Below are positions 1-11,430 of a stretch of 64,000 nucleotides of DNA, one piece after another. Each line of letters opens with the position of its first letter. Position 1 is the first letter of the stretch. The stretch lies in the NCBI GenBank assembly GCA_947095535.1, contig OX352773.1, positions 207,906,093-207,970,092 of the forward strand. Reading direction: 5' to 3'. The notes beneath the pieces were generated by a model. It saw only the letters and a program-made list of their open reading frames with translations, was not told the origin of the DNA and did not search any database. This DNA is from Poecilobothrus nobilitatus (lineage: Eukaryota > Arthropoda > Insecta > Diptera > Dolichopodidae). The position numbers were made by a program, and so were the translations under genes.

Positions 1-2
1 GT

Positions 3-2348
3 CCAAATCGACGATATAAAACACAATTACGTGATTTTTTATCAACTTGTCGTTCCAAGCGTAAATTACAACAAACTGCTCCATTAGGACAAGTAAGTGT
101 AAAATGTTGGCTACTTAAAGCTTTAATCAAAATTATCATTTTAATTTTTATTATCTAAGGTTACCCCACCAGCACCAGTTGTTGAATATATTCCAGATCC
201 CGCTGTAGCTGTTGCTGCCGCATATTCAAATTTAAATCCAATGTATACAACCTCACATTATGGTACGCCAGCAGACAATCTTTACATTACACCTTCAGTT
301 CATTCAACAAATTTTTATCCAGTTACTGAAAATTTATTTCATCAGTATAGACTTCAAGGTGTTGGAGGATATTATCCAGACTATCATCATTCAACAGCCT
401 CATCGCCGTATGTTGCAAATGGATTTTTACCATACGAAAGTTATGGTCTTAAAGAAGATAAATGGCAAGATGCTAGTAAATATTACAGTAATTACAGTAG
501 TGGATATGGGAGTCCTACATCTTCATCACAGGTAGGTTTATTTTTTCGATTTAAAATAAAATTTAAGTTTAATTTATTCAGCATTTTCTCAAAATTTACT
601 CATCAAAAATTTCTGACTAAAATTTGTATTATTTTTAATATTTCTATAAAAAACTGAAATCTTCAAAAATTCCAGATACCAACTAAGACGCCAAAATCAT
701 CACCTCATATAATGGAGATAGTTTCCTGTTCTTCTGATGGACCATCACCAGTGAACTCTACATCTAATAATACGACAACGGGTACAAATTCTGCAGCACC
801 TGGAACAACAATTACACCAAAAGTTGAAAATTCTCCGCCAGAAAATTACGAACGTCAAACTGTTTTAATGTGGGGAACAGCTGGATCAAACTCAGGTGAA
901 AGTAGTACAGCAATTCCAGTTTCTGTAGTTAACTCATCTTCAAGATCACCAATAAATACACCAGGTTCTAATGGGGCACTTTATAGTGGTGAACATCAGC
1001 ATTCAACTGATAAACTTGATGACAGCCATTTAAAATGGAATGGTGCTTCCACAACTTCATCATCAGTGACCAAAGAAATAATTGTTTCACCCGACGGATC
1101 AATTTACCAAATACACCACCATCCATCTAATGAAAATATTGATTCTACTTCATTATATCATTCAAATTCACATCATGCAGTACATCATCATAATGGGGAT
1201 CATCATTCTCATCATTCTCATGCTCGTGGAGATGTTATAATGCAACCTGAAAATAATTCACAAGGTTTGCATCAGGCACCACAACATCATACTCATCATA
1301 ATCATTCACATGGTAGCAGTTCTTCAAACGCACAATCAACAGGGCATTTGTCGCATTCTGGTGCAACAAATCCATTAGGAAATAATAATAGTTGCGAGGT
1401 ATGGAGTCCTGCAGCTTACTCGCAATACCAGTATTTTAGTTATCACCATGCTCCTCAGCACGCAAGCACTCAGTGAGTGTCTTTTTTATAAAAAAGACAT
1501 TTATTATTTTAATTTATATCATTTCCTTTTATAAAGTTTTTGTGTATTTTAATTTTTTATGTGTTTATGTAATGTTTATTTTTTATTTTAATTTTTCGCT
1601 TTCCAATTGCACGATCTATACCTGTCCCTTAGTTAGTTATTAAATTGGTAAATACCAGTTAAAAATGGTTATATGTAATTATAAATTTAATAAAGCGAAT
1701 CTTATATAATTTTTCAAAATACTTTAATTATTCAATTGCAGATCATCATTGACAACCGAAACCCCACAATCGGAACATTATCATACACGACACCACAACA
1801 ACATACATCACAATCACAACAATCAATTACGCGGCTCCATGGATATCCATCATCAGCATCATCACCAATCATCGTCAGCCCTTCAACACCATCAAAGTCC
1901 CCATCATCATCATCGATCTCCACCATCACATCATCACCAGCCGTCGGTACAGCCGCAATCGTTACACCACACCACCTCAACTCAATCATTATCACTACAC
2001 CATCCCCAGGTGGTTGCCCCACAGCCATCATCCCTGCATCACCCTCATCTACATCTTGCAACAACAGCATCAACTGTAGCGGGAGCATCAACAGCGATGG
2101 GATCATCTACCCCTCATCCATCTGCAATAGCATCAATAACATCAACAACAGTACCAGTAACATCAATAATACCGGTATCTGTAACACAATCCTCACTAAC
2201 AGTGGGATCACCAATCACCACCATGTCGGGCGGCGTCAATCACTCACCAATATTGCCACTCACTCAACTCTCGCATACACACCATCCAATGCGTACTTCG
2301 ATCACCACCACCCGGACGGGAGTCCTTTGTTGTCCTTCTCTGAGGTGA
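3..2348 (+). CDS. C-terminal part of a Ser/Asn/His-rich transcription-factor-like protein (5' end outside window)
   Basis: Four exons join in one frame: 3-92, 160-531, 676-1472 and 1742-2348, giving 621 residues and a TGA stop at 2346-2348. Donors are GTAAGT (93), GTAGGT (532) and GTGAGT (1473); each acceptor ends in AG and all phases agree. The first exon is basic (PNRRYKTQLRDFLSTCRSKR) and may be the edge of a DNA-binding or dimerisation domain that lies upstream. The rest is low complexity: a Tyr-rich stretch (about residues 40-150), Ser/Thr/Asn-rich segments, and long His-rich runs from about 300 onward. Such composition is typical of activation regions of developmental transcription factors. 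I considered bHLH-PAS factors of the dysfusion/trachealess type, but no diagnostic domain is in view, so no family is assigned. A poly(A) signal AATAAA lies at 2386-2391. The exon structure is well supported; the identity is not. Confidence 0.75.
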
Positions 2349-2391
2349 CAAACACATTATTAAATCAATGAAATTGAATTTTGAAAATAAA

Positions 2392-5030
2392 AGCAGAAAA
2401 AACCGTGTGTCGTTAAAATTTTTTCATAGACGATTAATTTTTATAATCGAAAAAAATTTAAATGAATAACGTAATGAACATTTTATCATTATAATATATC
2501 TTATTAAATTTTCAAAAAAAAAAACATAAGCTAATTATATCCATGTTTATAAAATAAATAAAAACCAATTATATAAGCAATTTTTACTATTAATTGAACG
2601 TGCAATTAAAAATTAAATTGAGAATTCCTAAAATAAAAAAAATATTTAGTGTAAAAAAAACAAAAACTTTTTTTATATATAAATTAATTACATAATTACA
2701 AATATGTATAACTAAAAGTCAAAAAATACACTTTAAATTAATTTATTACAAAACAAATATATACTTATATAAAAAATACATATTATGTATGTGCATTAAT
2801 TAAAAATTTTAAATTAAAAAAATATATAAACTAAAATAAACTTCAAATTAATAAAAATTTTCAGATTAATTTGTACATATTATAATAGTATTAAATAATA
2901 AATTAAAAAATCAAATTTAATATTTTCCTCAAATAGAATATTTAAACTATAATTAAAATTAAACTGAAATATCCTGTATTTTCGCTACTCATCCTACGTT
3001 ATTTTGATGTCTGTTAAATATTTTAATCATTTTTTGTTTTCATTAAATTGAGATCAACTTAATACTGATATTTTTTTTACCCAAACAAAATATTTTAAAA
3101 AAGAATTAGTTGACAGATATAACTAAACTTTCTTTAGTTTTGGTATAATACAACAAGTACACTGCAATTCCAATTACGTCTTTTTCCTTTTACCAATGTT
3201 TGATTAATACCTTTATTTTACTTTGAATCTTTTATTAATAGTACATCATGATTTTGAACTTATAATTTAATTATTTTCCATCTGTTTCAAGTCACTTTTT
3301 CGTTTTACACTCTCTCTTTCTATTCTATAATTATAATATTAAACATTAGTACAACTCATTGTAAAAAATCTTCTTGAATAAAAATTTCATTGGAAATAAA
3401 TTAAATTGAAAAGTAAAACGTTTTTTACATAGACTTCATCAAGAACGAAAACTCTTCTCTCAATGCATAAATCGAGATGAACGTGTGTTTTCTTTTTCTA
3501 TATATATAAAATGAATATAATACATTTGGGATATTACATCAATTACATCTAAAAACAAAATCTTAATCTTTTATTTAAAATCTTTAAAATTAAATAACAC
3601 TAAAATAAACAAAAAAAAAAAAATTAAATAATGTTTAAAATAAACAATTGAATCAAAAAAGATAATCACTATATTAAAATATAACTTTAGATTCTTTATT
3701 TCCTTTTATATACATTAAAGTTTTTTTTTTTAAATTTTTCTGTGATTTAAAATTTAAAAAAATAAATATCCATACAAATTATTAAAATACAACTTTAATA
3801 TAAAATAAAAAATAAAGAAGCATTTGAGACCCCATATTTATAATAATAAAATTTCAACTTATTTAATTAATAATAAATAAAACTAATCAAATCACAATAA
3901 CAATACTAATTTTTTAAAGTAATGTGTGTAATGCATTAATAAAACACGCGCACTTGAATATAGCGCAAAGAGCAATTTATTATTTTCATATTAAAAATAA
4001 ATTCTCATTTTATCTTATTAATTTCTAAAATTTTGTAAAATACAGAGTTTTACTAAATTTAAATTCAGTTCATTTGTTCCAAACACTAATATTATTAAAA
4101 TACATATGATGTGTGCAAGGTTCAAATCAAAACTCTATCGGTTTGGGAAATTATAAGTTAATTTCGATTGAAAGTATGAATGTATATACAGCGATTTTTG
4201 TATAAGAGAACTGTATAGACTATTTCGAACTTTATGCATTTACACTAAACTTTAAAATCTGTTTTTTTATTATTTTCTATAAATAAAGAGTTTAAAACAA
4301 AAAAAAAGTTAATAAATACAATAATTCAATAATCAGAACTTTTAATAATTTTATATAAAATATGCACAAATTATTCTATAATTAATAAAAATTAATAAAT
4401 TTCTATTTTTTTTTTTTTTTTTTTTGTATGATATAAAACTAAACTACAATTTAATGTAACTTCAAAAAAATATCATTCAAGAAAAACAGTTAAAGTGCAA
4501 CATTCACTTTTTTAATAAACTATATATTTAATTTTTTCAATCTTTAAAATAAAATAAAATGTAAATATTCTATAATAATAATTCTATAAATAATATTTCT
4601 TTAATTATTTATATTTAAAAAAATTAATAATAATAATAATAAATAATTATTAAATTTTTTTGTAGTTATAGTTTACAAATTGCATTGCCTATTCATGAAA
4701 ATCCAAAGATTCATTTAGAGTATTAAGAAAATATAAAATATATAAATAAATAAATATAAATATAATTTAAAAAAAAAAAAAAAAAATTTAAATTTAAAAT
4801 AAAATTTAAAATTAAGATTTAGTAAAAGTAAAAATATTGTATAATATATTTAAATATTGTATGCATCAAAATTAATATAATATAATATAATATATTAAAA
4901 ATAAAATAAATTAAAAAAAAAATATTGATTTCTTTAATTTTGGAATAGATCAATGCAATAAACACAATCTTTTTTTTAAAAAATGTTACAGTGGATCCAT
5001 TTTAGCTTCCGAAATAATTATAAATATAAT
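2392..5030. other. AT-rich intergenic tract, no gene seen
   Basis: Very AT-rich sequence with many A and T homopolymers and short AT repeats. No open frame with protein-like composition and no inverted-repeat element was recognised. Confidence 0.6.
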
Positions 5031-5755
5031 TTTTTTTTTTTTTCCTAAGGAAGGTGGGAATCTTCCAAAGACACCAAGAATTTCCCCCTTGGTAGTGTCA
5101 GATTCTTACTGACTAAACCCACCTCCCCCTTTAGCCAATATAATGGGGTGAAACCCTTACCTGCGAACGCAGTATATTGGCTAAGAAGTAGGGATAGGAA
5201 AGGATAGGAAATGGATACGGAAACATTGAATTGGGAGTGGGACTGTAAGGAAACAATGAATCCGCCTATTATTATTACTATTTTGCTAACAGTGATTCAA
5301 CATAGCCGATTCAACAGTTACAACATGTAGTAGTAGTATATAGTACTACATGAGGTAATTATTGAAGGCAACCCCCACTGTCACTGTAGCGGCTACTATT
5401 ATTGGTATTAGTATTCTTATTAATATTATTATTATTTTACTACAGAGTCAGCGCCATCCGTGGATTACAACGTGCAGCAGTATATAACACCTTACTTGTA
5501 TGATATAACCAAAGATAGCCCAACTGTAGCAGCTATTATTATTATTACTAGTATTATTATTATAATTATTGTTATTATTACTATTATTATTATTATTAAT
5601 ATTATTATTGTTATTATTACTACTATTAATTATATGATATACATTATTACGATATAAAAGTACTACATATTTTTTATTTATGACCTGACCGGGGTTTGAA
5701 CCCAAGACCCTTCGATTGAAAGGTTGGAGACTTAAACCCAGCGCCATGAGTCATA
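5031..5755 (-). mobile_element. SINE-like element with tRNA-like head, ATT microsatellite and poly(A) end
   Basis: On the minus strand this block begins with a tRNA-like head at about 5755-5683. The head has a B-box match GGTTCAAACCC (complement of 5692-5702) and an imperfect A-box (complement of about 5733-5747). It continues through an (ATT)n-rich middle (5400-5650) and a GC-richer 3' third (5290-5041), and ends in a poly(A) run (T-run at 5030-5043). The 3' two thirds are clearly homologous to 25370-25705 on the other strand and more distantly to 24905-25120. A Pol III-driven retroposon is the simplest reading. The microsatellite could instead mark a junction between two elements. Confidence 0.6.
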
Positions 5756-7602
5756 TCAATTAAGTTATTAATCTAATCCTTTAAAACTGTTTCTTTGAAA
5801 AATAAAAAATAAATGAATCGTCCACATTCTCTCACTATTTTAATTCAATTTTTTACTTCCAATCAATTTTTCCCAGATATTGTTAAATTTTTTAAAACAT
5901 TTTTTAATTAGTTTAGTTATCTCCTATTGGATTATTTAATTTTATTTATTAAAAACAAAAAAAAGGATTTCAATGGGAAATATAAGTGAAAAAGGCTTTT
6001 ATTTTCATTATATTATGTAGTTCATTCATTATACTATGATTATATTTATTAAAAATAGCAAAAATAAACAATCTAAATTTTGTATAAAGAATAGCTTACT
6101 ATAAGAGAAAATTATTTTTTCATGTTAATGTATAAAATAATAAAAAAAAGAGCTCCAAACCGGACAAAATTACTAACGAATTTCTATGCAAAATTATTAT
6201 CATTTATTATCTTTAAAGCCCAATGATTTCTTTACTTCCTTTGACTATTTAAATTCTTAAAATGAATTGATAATTTTTTATGGTACTTTAGTCTCTAGGA
6301 AACACAAGAAGTATTTGGTACATGTAACATGGTGTGAACAAAGGAAGTGACGAATTAATAAATTACTTCAGTTTGATATATTTGAATAAAGTTTTGGGCT
6401 AAAGTTTAATATTACAAGATGGGCAGATTTCAATTAGCACAACTTAGAACAATTTCTTTTCTAATAGAAAATTATAGTACGAAAAGTCTTTGATTAAAAA
6501 AAAAGTTGTTAGATTACTAATAAAATTAGCTAAATAATAATGTAATTTGCTATTTAACAGGATTTATTGTTCAAGAACTATAAGAAAATTAAACACAATT
6601 TTTATTTTTTTTTAGAATAAATAACTTTAAACACATTTCCTGAATAATTTTGGTAAGAAGAAATTTTATTTGCTACTATATTTGAAAAATATGTAAAATT
6701 CTTGACCTTTAAAATGCTGATAGTATGTATATTATAGCTACCATTACTTTTACTATTTTAAAAAGAAAAAAAAGTCTGTCTTTTTTAATAAAAAGAAAAT
6801 CGTATTAAGAAATTAATTTTTTAAGTTGTAACGAAAAAAAAAACTTTACTAAATACGTGTTCACTTGTTTATAGTTGATATGTACATACATACATTATGC
6901 AACGCTTCGGATGTAGTACCTCAGGGTGAAGTGGAAACCTACACATTTTTTTATAACACGTAGGCCCGCCCAACATTTTACACCACGATCTGCCACTAAT
7001 ACTTATAATGTACATGTGTTTTACTAGTCAAATTAATTTGTTTTCAATTTGTGTAGCCGTTTAATCGTATTATGCTTAATATTAGATTAGTTGATTTCCA
7101 TAATTTTAGATTAGTAGATTATGCCCATATAAGTTCAGTGTTACCTTGTTTACGTGTTGTTAGTAAGAGGATTACACCTATATACATGTTATTTATGTAA
7201 ATTGGCCTATGTTCATATAAATGTATTTATTGATATTGTAATTGCGTGATAGTTGAACACTTCTTGATGATGTGGTAGGACTCCTCCTTGATGTATTGTA
7301 TGGTAGGATATTAAATATGCGAATAGAAGGGGGCAAAAGACACTTTTTGTGCTTTTCAGTTTTACTTACGGGAATATTAATGTTATGTGAAAACCTAGTT
7401 GATCTATTAGCTATCTGTATTCTATTTTGAAGAACTATGCGTTATATGTTTCGTTTTTTTGTTTAGTATTTTATATATAAATGTGGTTTTATCCAACACC
7501 AAGACTTCATGCACTTTAGTTATACCTGTTTCGTTGTAAAAACTTGTAACTATATTCTCTGAAAAAATTAAAAATACATTTTATCGCTTCTGAGTAAGAG
7601 GA
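5756..7602. other. AT-rich spacer; right half may be the 3' tail of a minus-strand non-LTR element
   Basis: Positions 5756-6850 show only AT-rich unique-looking sequence. From about 6880 the base composition is less extreme, and the sequence runs directly into the reverse transcriptase remnant at 7603-7975 on the minus strand. It could therefore be that element's 3' untranslated part. No open frame supports this. Confidence 0.35.
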
Positions 7603-7975
7603 TCAATTGATGGTGTTGTATCTAATATGTAATAAAACGTGTGAGTTAATGAACATTCTAGCTATGTTGGGTGATATTTTAATATTTGATATTCGAATGG
7701 CGCCAACGAGGAGAGTAATTTTTGAACCTATATGATCAACATGCCTGGACCACTGCAACTGTTGATCAAATACAACCCCCACATGTTTCGCTTCCATAAC
7801 CCTCTCAAGTTCCGTGTTGTTAAGTAGAAATATTGGTTCAAGGGCCTGCTTTTTTAAGTTAACAAGTTTCCATTTCTCCACCTTGCGAATTTATTGAAAT
7901 TATCGTTATTAGTATCCTCCAACACGAATCTGTTCGCTCCCTTACACAGAAGGCAAGCATCATCTGCAAATATAC
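7603..7975 (-). pseudogene. Non-LTR reverse transcriptase fragment (minus strand)
   Basis: Read on the minus strand, 7975-7890 encodes IFADDACLLCKGANRF, which contains the FADD form of the catalytic YXDD box of reverse transcriptase. A frameshift near 7885 leads into a second frame, 7881-7603, beginning MEKWKLVNLKKQALEP and containing a G-V-V-F-D stretch followed by W-S-R-H-V-D. This is the usual region downstream of the palm in jockey/RTE-like elements, where a Lys-rich segment is followed by LGVxxD. The reading is broken by the shift and by truncation on both sides, so the copy is dead. The superfamily assignment rests on these motifs only. Confidence 0.65.
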
Positions 7976-8639
7976 TTGAATACTAAACAAAGCCAAAAAT
8001 TAAATAAAGTGCGACCATGATTTGAACGATGATTTTAATTTTTACTATATGTTTATTATCGATAAACAGGAATAAGCTTTCTTCAATTCAATGAATTGAT
8101 TCACAATAATAAATCAAAAATAAAATACTGTTTTTTATATAACATATGTTATGGTTATCAATATCTTACTAGAATTTTTAGATTAATTACAATGTATGTA
8201 CTTGAATAAAATGTTTAACTTAAATTTTTCACTTTCATACAAAATAATTTCACAAGTTTTATTTGCACAGTTTAGGATTTTACATATTTTTTTTTTAAAA
8301 CAATTATTATAATAGATTTTATAGTATTCAAAATTAATAGTATTCAAGAACGATAATTAAAACTATTTAAAATCATAATGTATAGCAATAAACTTATTGC
8401 AGGTTAAAAAAATTATAAAATTGTTTAATATTATAGATATTATAATTTTGAAATCCAGTCTTTTTGTTGAAATACAAAACATTTAATACGAAAAATCTCG
8501 AATAGTGATGTATATGAGTAGTTTTAAAGAAATAATCTTGCTGAAACATATGTAAATAAACATTTTACTTCTTTTATTTTTATTTTTAATTATTTTTATT
8601 TTACAAATCAAATCAAAGAAATCTTTTACAAATCAAATC
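7976..8639. other. AT-rich spacer between two retroelement remnants
   Basis: No frame, inverted repeat or tandem array recognised. The sequence separates the minus-strand RT fragment from the plus-strand one. Confidence 0.4.
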
Positions 8640-11430
8640 AAATTTAGTGAACTTAAATGAATTAGATGATAGGAGTAGAAAATTTAGCGAAATAATAGAA
8701 TTAGGATTAAAAAGAATTAAGAAAAACTGTTAAAATTGAAAATAATAGAATTCAATGGTTTAATGATGAATTACAGACTAAAAACAAACAAAATTAAATT
8801 GTATAATATATACTCCTTATTACCATATACATAATATAAATAAATGGAATGATTATAAAGCCGCTAGAAATAAATATAAAAATACGTCTAGAAATTATAG
8901 AGATAAATATATCGAGACTAAAATTAATGAAAAGAAAAATGATCAACAGAAATGAAACAGAATATACGGAAAATAATAAAAATATACGTACTAAAAAACG
9001 AAAAGAAACAGATAAATGAAATAATAATAGATGGGAAAAAAATATATAATGAAACAGAAATAGTAGATAAGTTAAATGATTTTTTTATTAATAGTGATTA
9101 ATATTACCTTTTGTAAAATATGAAAATAAAATAATACCCATGCAGAATGAATTCAAATTTAAGATAGTCAACTTTAATGAAATGGAGAATGTTATTAGAA
9201 GTGTATCTAAAAAAAATGATTGGAATAGATTAAACCAGGACTGCAAACCCACAAAAAATCGGGTTCAGGTTCGGGTTGGGGTTCGAACTGGAAAATTTTA
9301 GTGGGTTCGGTCCGGGTTCGGGTTCAAATTTTTTAATCAACATAACAAGTGCAGCATTATTGATTGCAAATCAAAATCTATTAATTTTACCTACGTATTA
9401 TTTTTTGCTTTATTTTATTTGCAAGTGCATAGTAGGCATAGAAAATTTCTATGCCTTTCTATGCCTTTTCTCTACTTCTAATTTAATTAGAAGTAGAGAA
9501 AAAAATTCTTGAAGAAACATGAAAACAACAAAAACAAATTGTGTTCACTTCTTTCTATTTGGAATGGAATATGTAAACTATGACTAGCTATACCAAAAGC
9601 AATACACATTTGGATATACAAGTAGAATATTATCTCTCTAAATAATTTTTGTAGTTGTATTTACTTACTTACATATATTTCTAGTAGATATATTACTAGG
9701 TACGTACATATTTAAATTGCTAAGCATAATACGTGTGCTTACACAGTACGCAAATATGTGGCTATGTAAGTATTTTACTATTTTGTTTTATATTTTTTTT
9801 ATTCTCAGTTTAAAATAAAAAAGACATTGTTGAATTTGATTGCGAATGAAATGGTGAACCTGAACCAAATGCAAATTTTTTACTGGGTTCAGGTTCGGGT
9901 TCTGGTTCGTCAAAATGCTTGTTCCGGAGCGGTTTTGGGTTCGGGTTCGGGTACGGTTTGTAGCTCTGGATTAAACAGTAATATATTTTTGGAATGTAAA
10001 GAGAAAATAATACCAGTTTTAACAGAATTAGTAAATAAATCATTAAGTGAAGAAAAATTTCCAAGTAAGTGGAAGATAGCTACCATAGAAAAAGAATTAA
10101 ATACTTTCCCGTAGAAAAAATATTAAATACAAAATCAGCAGATGTTACCGCTATATGAAAAAATATTAGAAAAAGTGGTTTGCTTACAACTAGAAGGCTA
10201 TTTAATGACAAATAATATTATAAATGAAATGCAATCTGGCTTTAGGAAAGGATATTCCACAGAGACGGCACTTCCACAGAAGACACACAGATAAGCGGAA
10301 AAAAGTTGTAACAACGTTTCTAGATTTCAAAAGAGCATTCGAAACGCTTGATAGGAATATAATTTTAGATAACTTAGAAAAAAATGGTTTAGAAGTTTTT
10401 TAACAGATAGAATGCATAGTGTACAAAAATAAATGACACTATTTCAAATGCTAGATTTGTTTATTTAGGTATTCCACAAGGATCGATTCTAGGTGTATTA
10501 TTATTTCTCATATATATTATTGATATTAACGCAACATTAAAGTTTTGTAAAGTTTGGCTGTTTGCAGACGATACTTTGGTGTACATAATAAATGGTGATT
10601 TAGATGAATGTGAAAGAAAAATGAATGAAGATTTAAAAAACCTGTATAAATGGCTTAATATGAATAAACTTAAACTTAATATAATGAAAACAAAATGTTT
10701 AACAGTAGGAACAATTCAAAAACCAAAAATAGAAATAAATGGCGAAAAAATTTAAAATGATAAGGAATAATCATAGATGATAAGCTAAATTTCAAAATGC
10801 ACTATAAATATATATGCAAAAAGATAGCAAAGAAAATTTTATACGTAGAATTAGGTTAAAAAATTTCAGAAACTGTGCAATAAATACATATAATACACTT
10901 ATACTGCCACATTTAAACTATTGTTCTTCAATTTTATTCTTAAGTAACGAAACGCAAATAAATAGATTTCAATTTTGTAAAATCGAACTATGAGAATCAT
11001 TTTAAAGTGAGGTATTAGAACCCATATAAAAGATATGTTAAGTACATTGAAATGGATGGATGTTAGAAGCAAATTAAAGTTCAACATACTGATCCTCATG
11101 TTTAAACTAAAACACAATTTACTACCCAGTTATATGCAAAAGCACATTGAATCTGTTGGTGGTTATTATTACTTACAGAGAAGATTTTAGACTACCGCTA
11201 CAAAAAATATACAAAATATAATATACAAAAAATCCAGCACACAAAATTCAATAATGTATAATTAAGGAGTGCAACTTTTCAATGAACTACACCATAATAT
11301 AAAGAATAAAACTAGAATTTGTATATTTAAAAAATTAATAGTAGAGCATATAATGTAGAATATAATTTTAAATTTAAATTGTAAAGTTTCTTAGAGACTA
11401 ATAAAATAAATCTAAATCAAATGTGTATAT
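8640..11430 (+). pseudogene. Degenerate non-LTR retrotransposon (CR1/jockey-like ORF2), split by a hAT element
   Basis: Frame-shifted and stop-ridden coding remnants follow the order expected for the second ORF of a CR1/jockey-type element. First comes a linker with an IQWFNDEL-like stretch (about 8750), then the N-terminal RT region (9130-9235). The hAT insertion at 9236-9968 follows, then SEEKFPSKWKIATI (10045-10090), a QSGFRKGYSTETA-like block (10228-10270) and a PQGSILGVLLF-like block (about 10473-10505). The catalytic FADDT is at 10561-10575, and the NKLKLN...KTK segment at about 10660-10700. The C-terminal region is recognisable to about 11350 (KLKHNLLPSYM). No ORF1 or full 5' end was identified. 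The element would reverse-transcribe and insert its own RNA; this copy cannot. Confidence 0.75.
9236..9968. mobile_element. Non-autonomous hAT-type element with 8-bp target duplication
   Basis: The ends are inverted: CAGGACTGCAAACC at 9236-9249 and the complement of 9955-9968, CAGAGCTACAAACC (11 of 14 match). The exact 8-bp duplication GATTAAAC flanks it at 9228-9235 and 9969-9976. Eight-base duplications and CAG-starting termini are hallmarks of hAT transposons. The 733-bp element encodes no transposase. Both ends carry GGGTTC/GGTTCGGG-type repeats (9258-9325 and 9886-9955). A perfect 15-bp palindrome sits near its left third (9468-9482 with 9486-9500). Excising it in silico restores the reading of the host retroelement across the site. 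Confidence 0.85.

Noticed and set aside
1732..2371. Open frames at 1732-2106 (-) and 1736-2371 (+)
   Set aside because: Both are shadows of the CAT/CAC-rich His-coding last exon. Only the frame that joins to the GTGAGT donor in phase is kept.
5448..5747. Asn-rich and Ile-rich frames over the ATT repeats
   Set aside because: They are translations of a trinucleotide microsatellite inside a repeat.
9258..9330. Telomere-like repeats
   Set aside because: GGGTTC-type words are imperfect, short and inverted at the two ends of a hAT element, so they are subterminal repeats of the element.
9810..10114. PEPEPEP-type minus frame and its plus partner at the hAT right end
   Set aside because: They arise from the GGGTTC-type repeats. 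The plus frame is part hAT, part retroelement.
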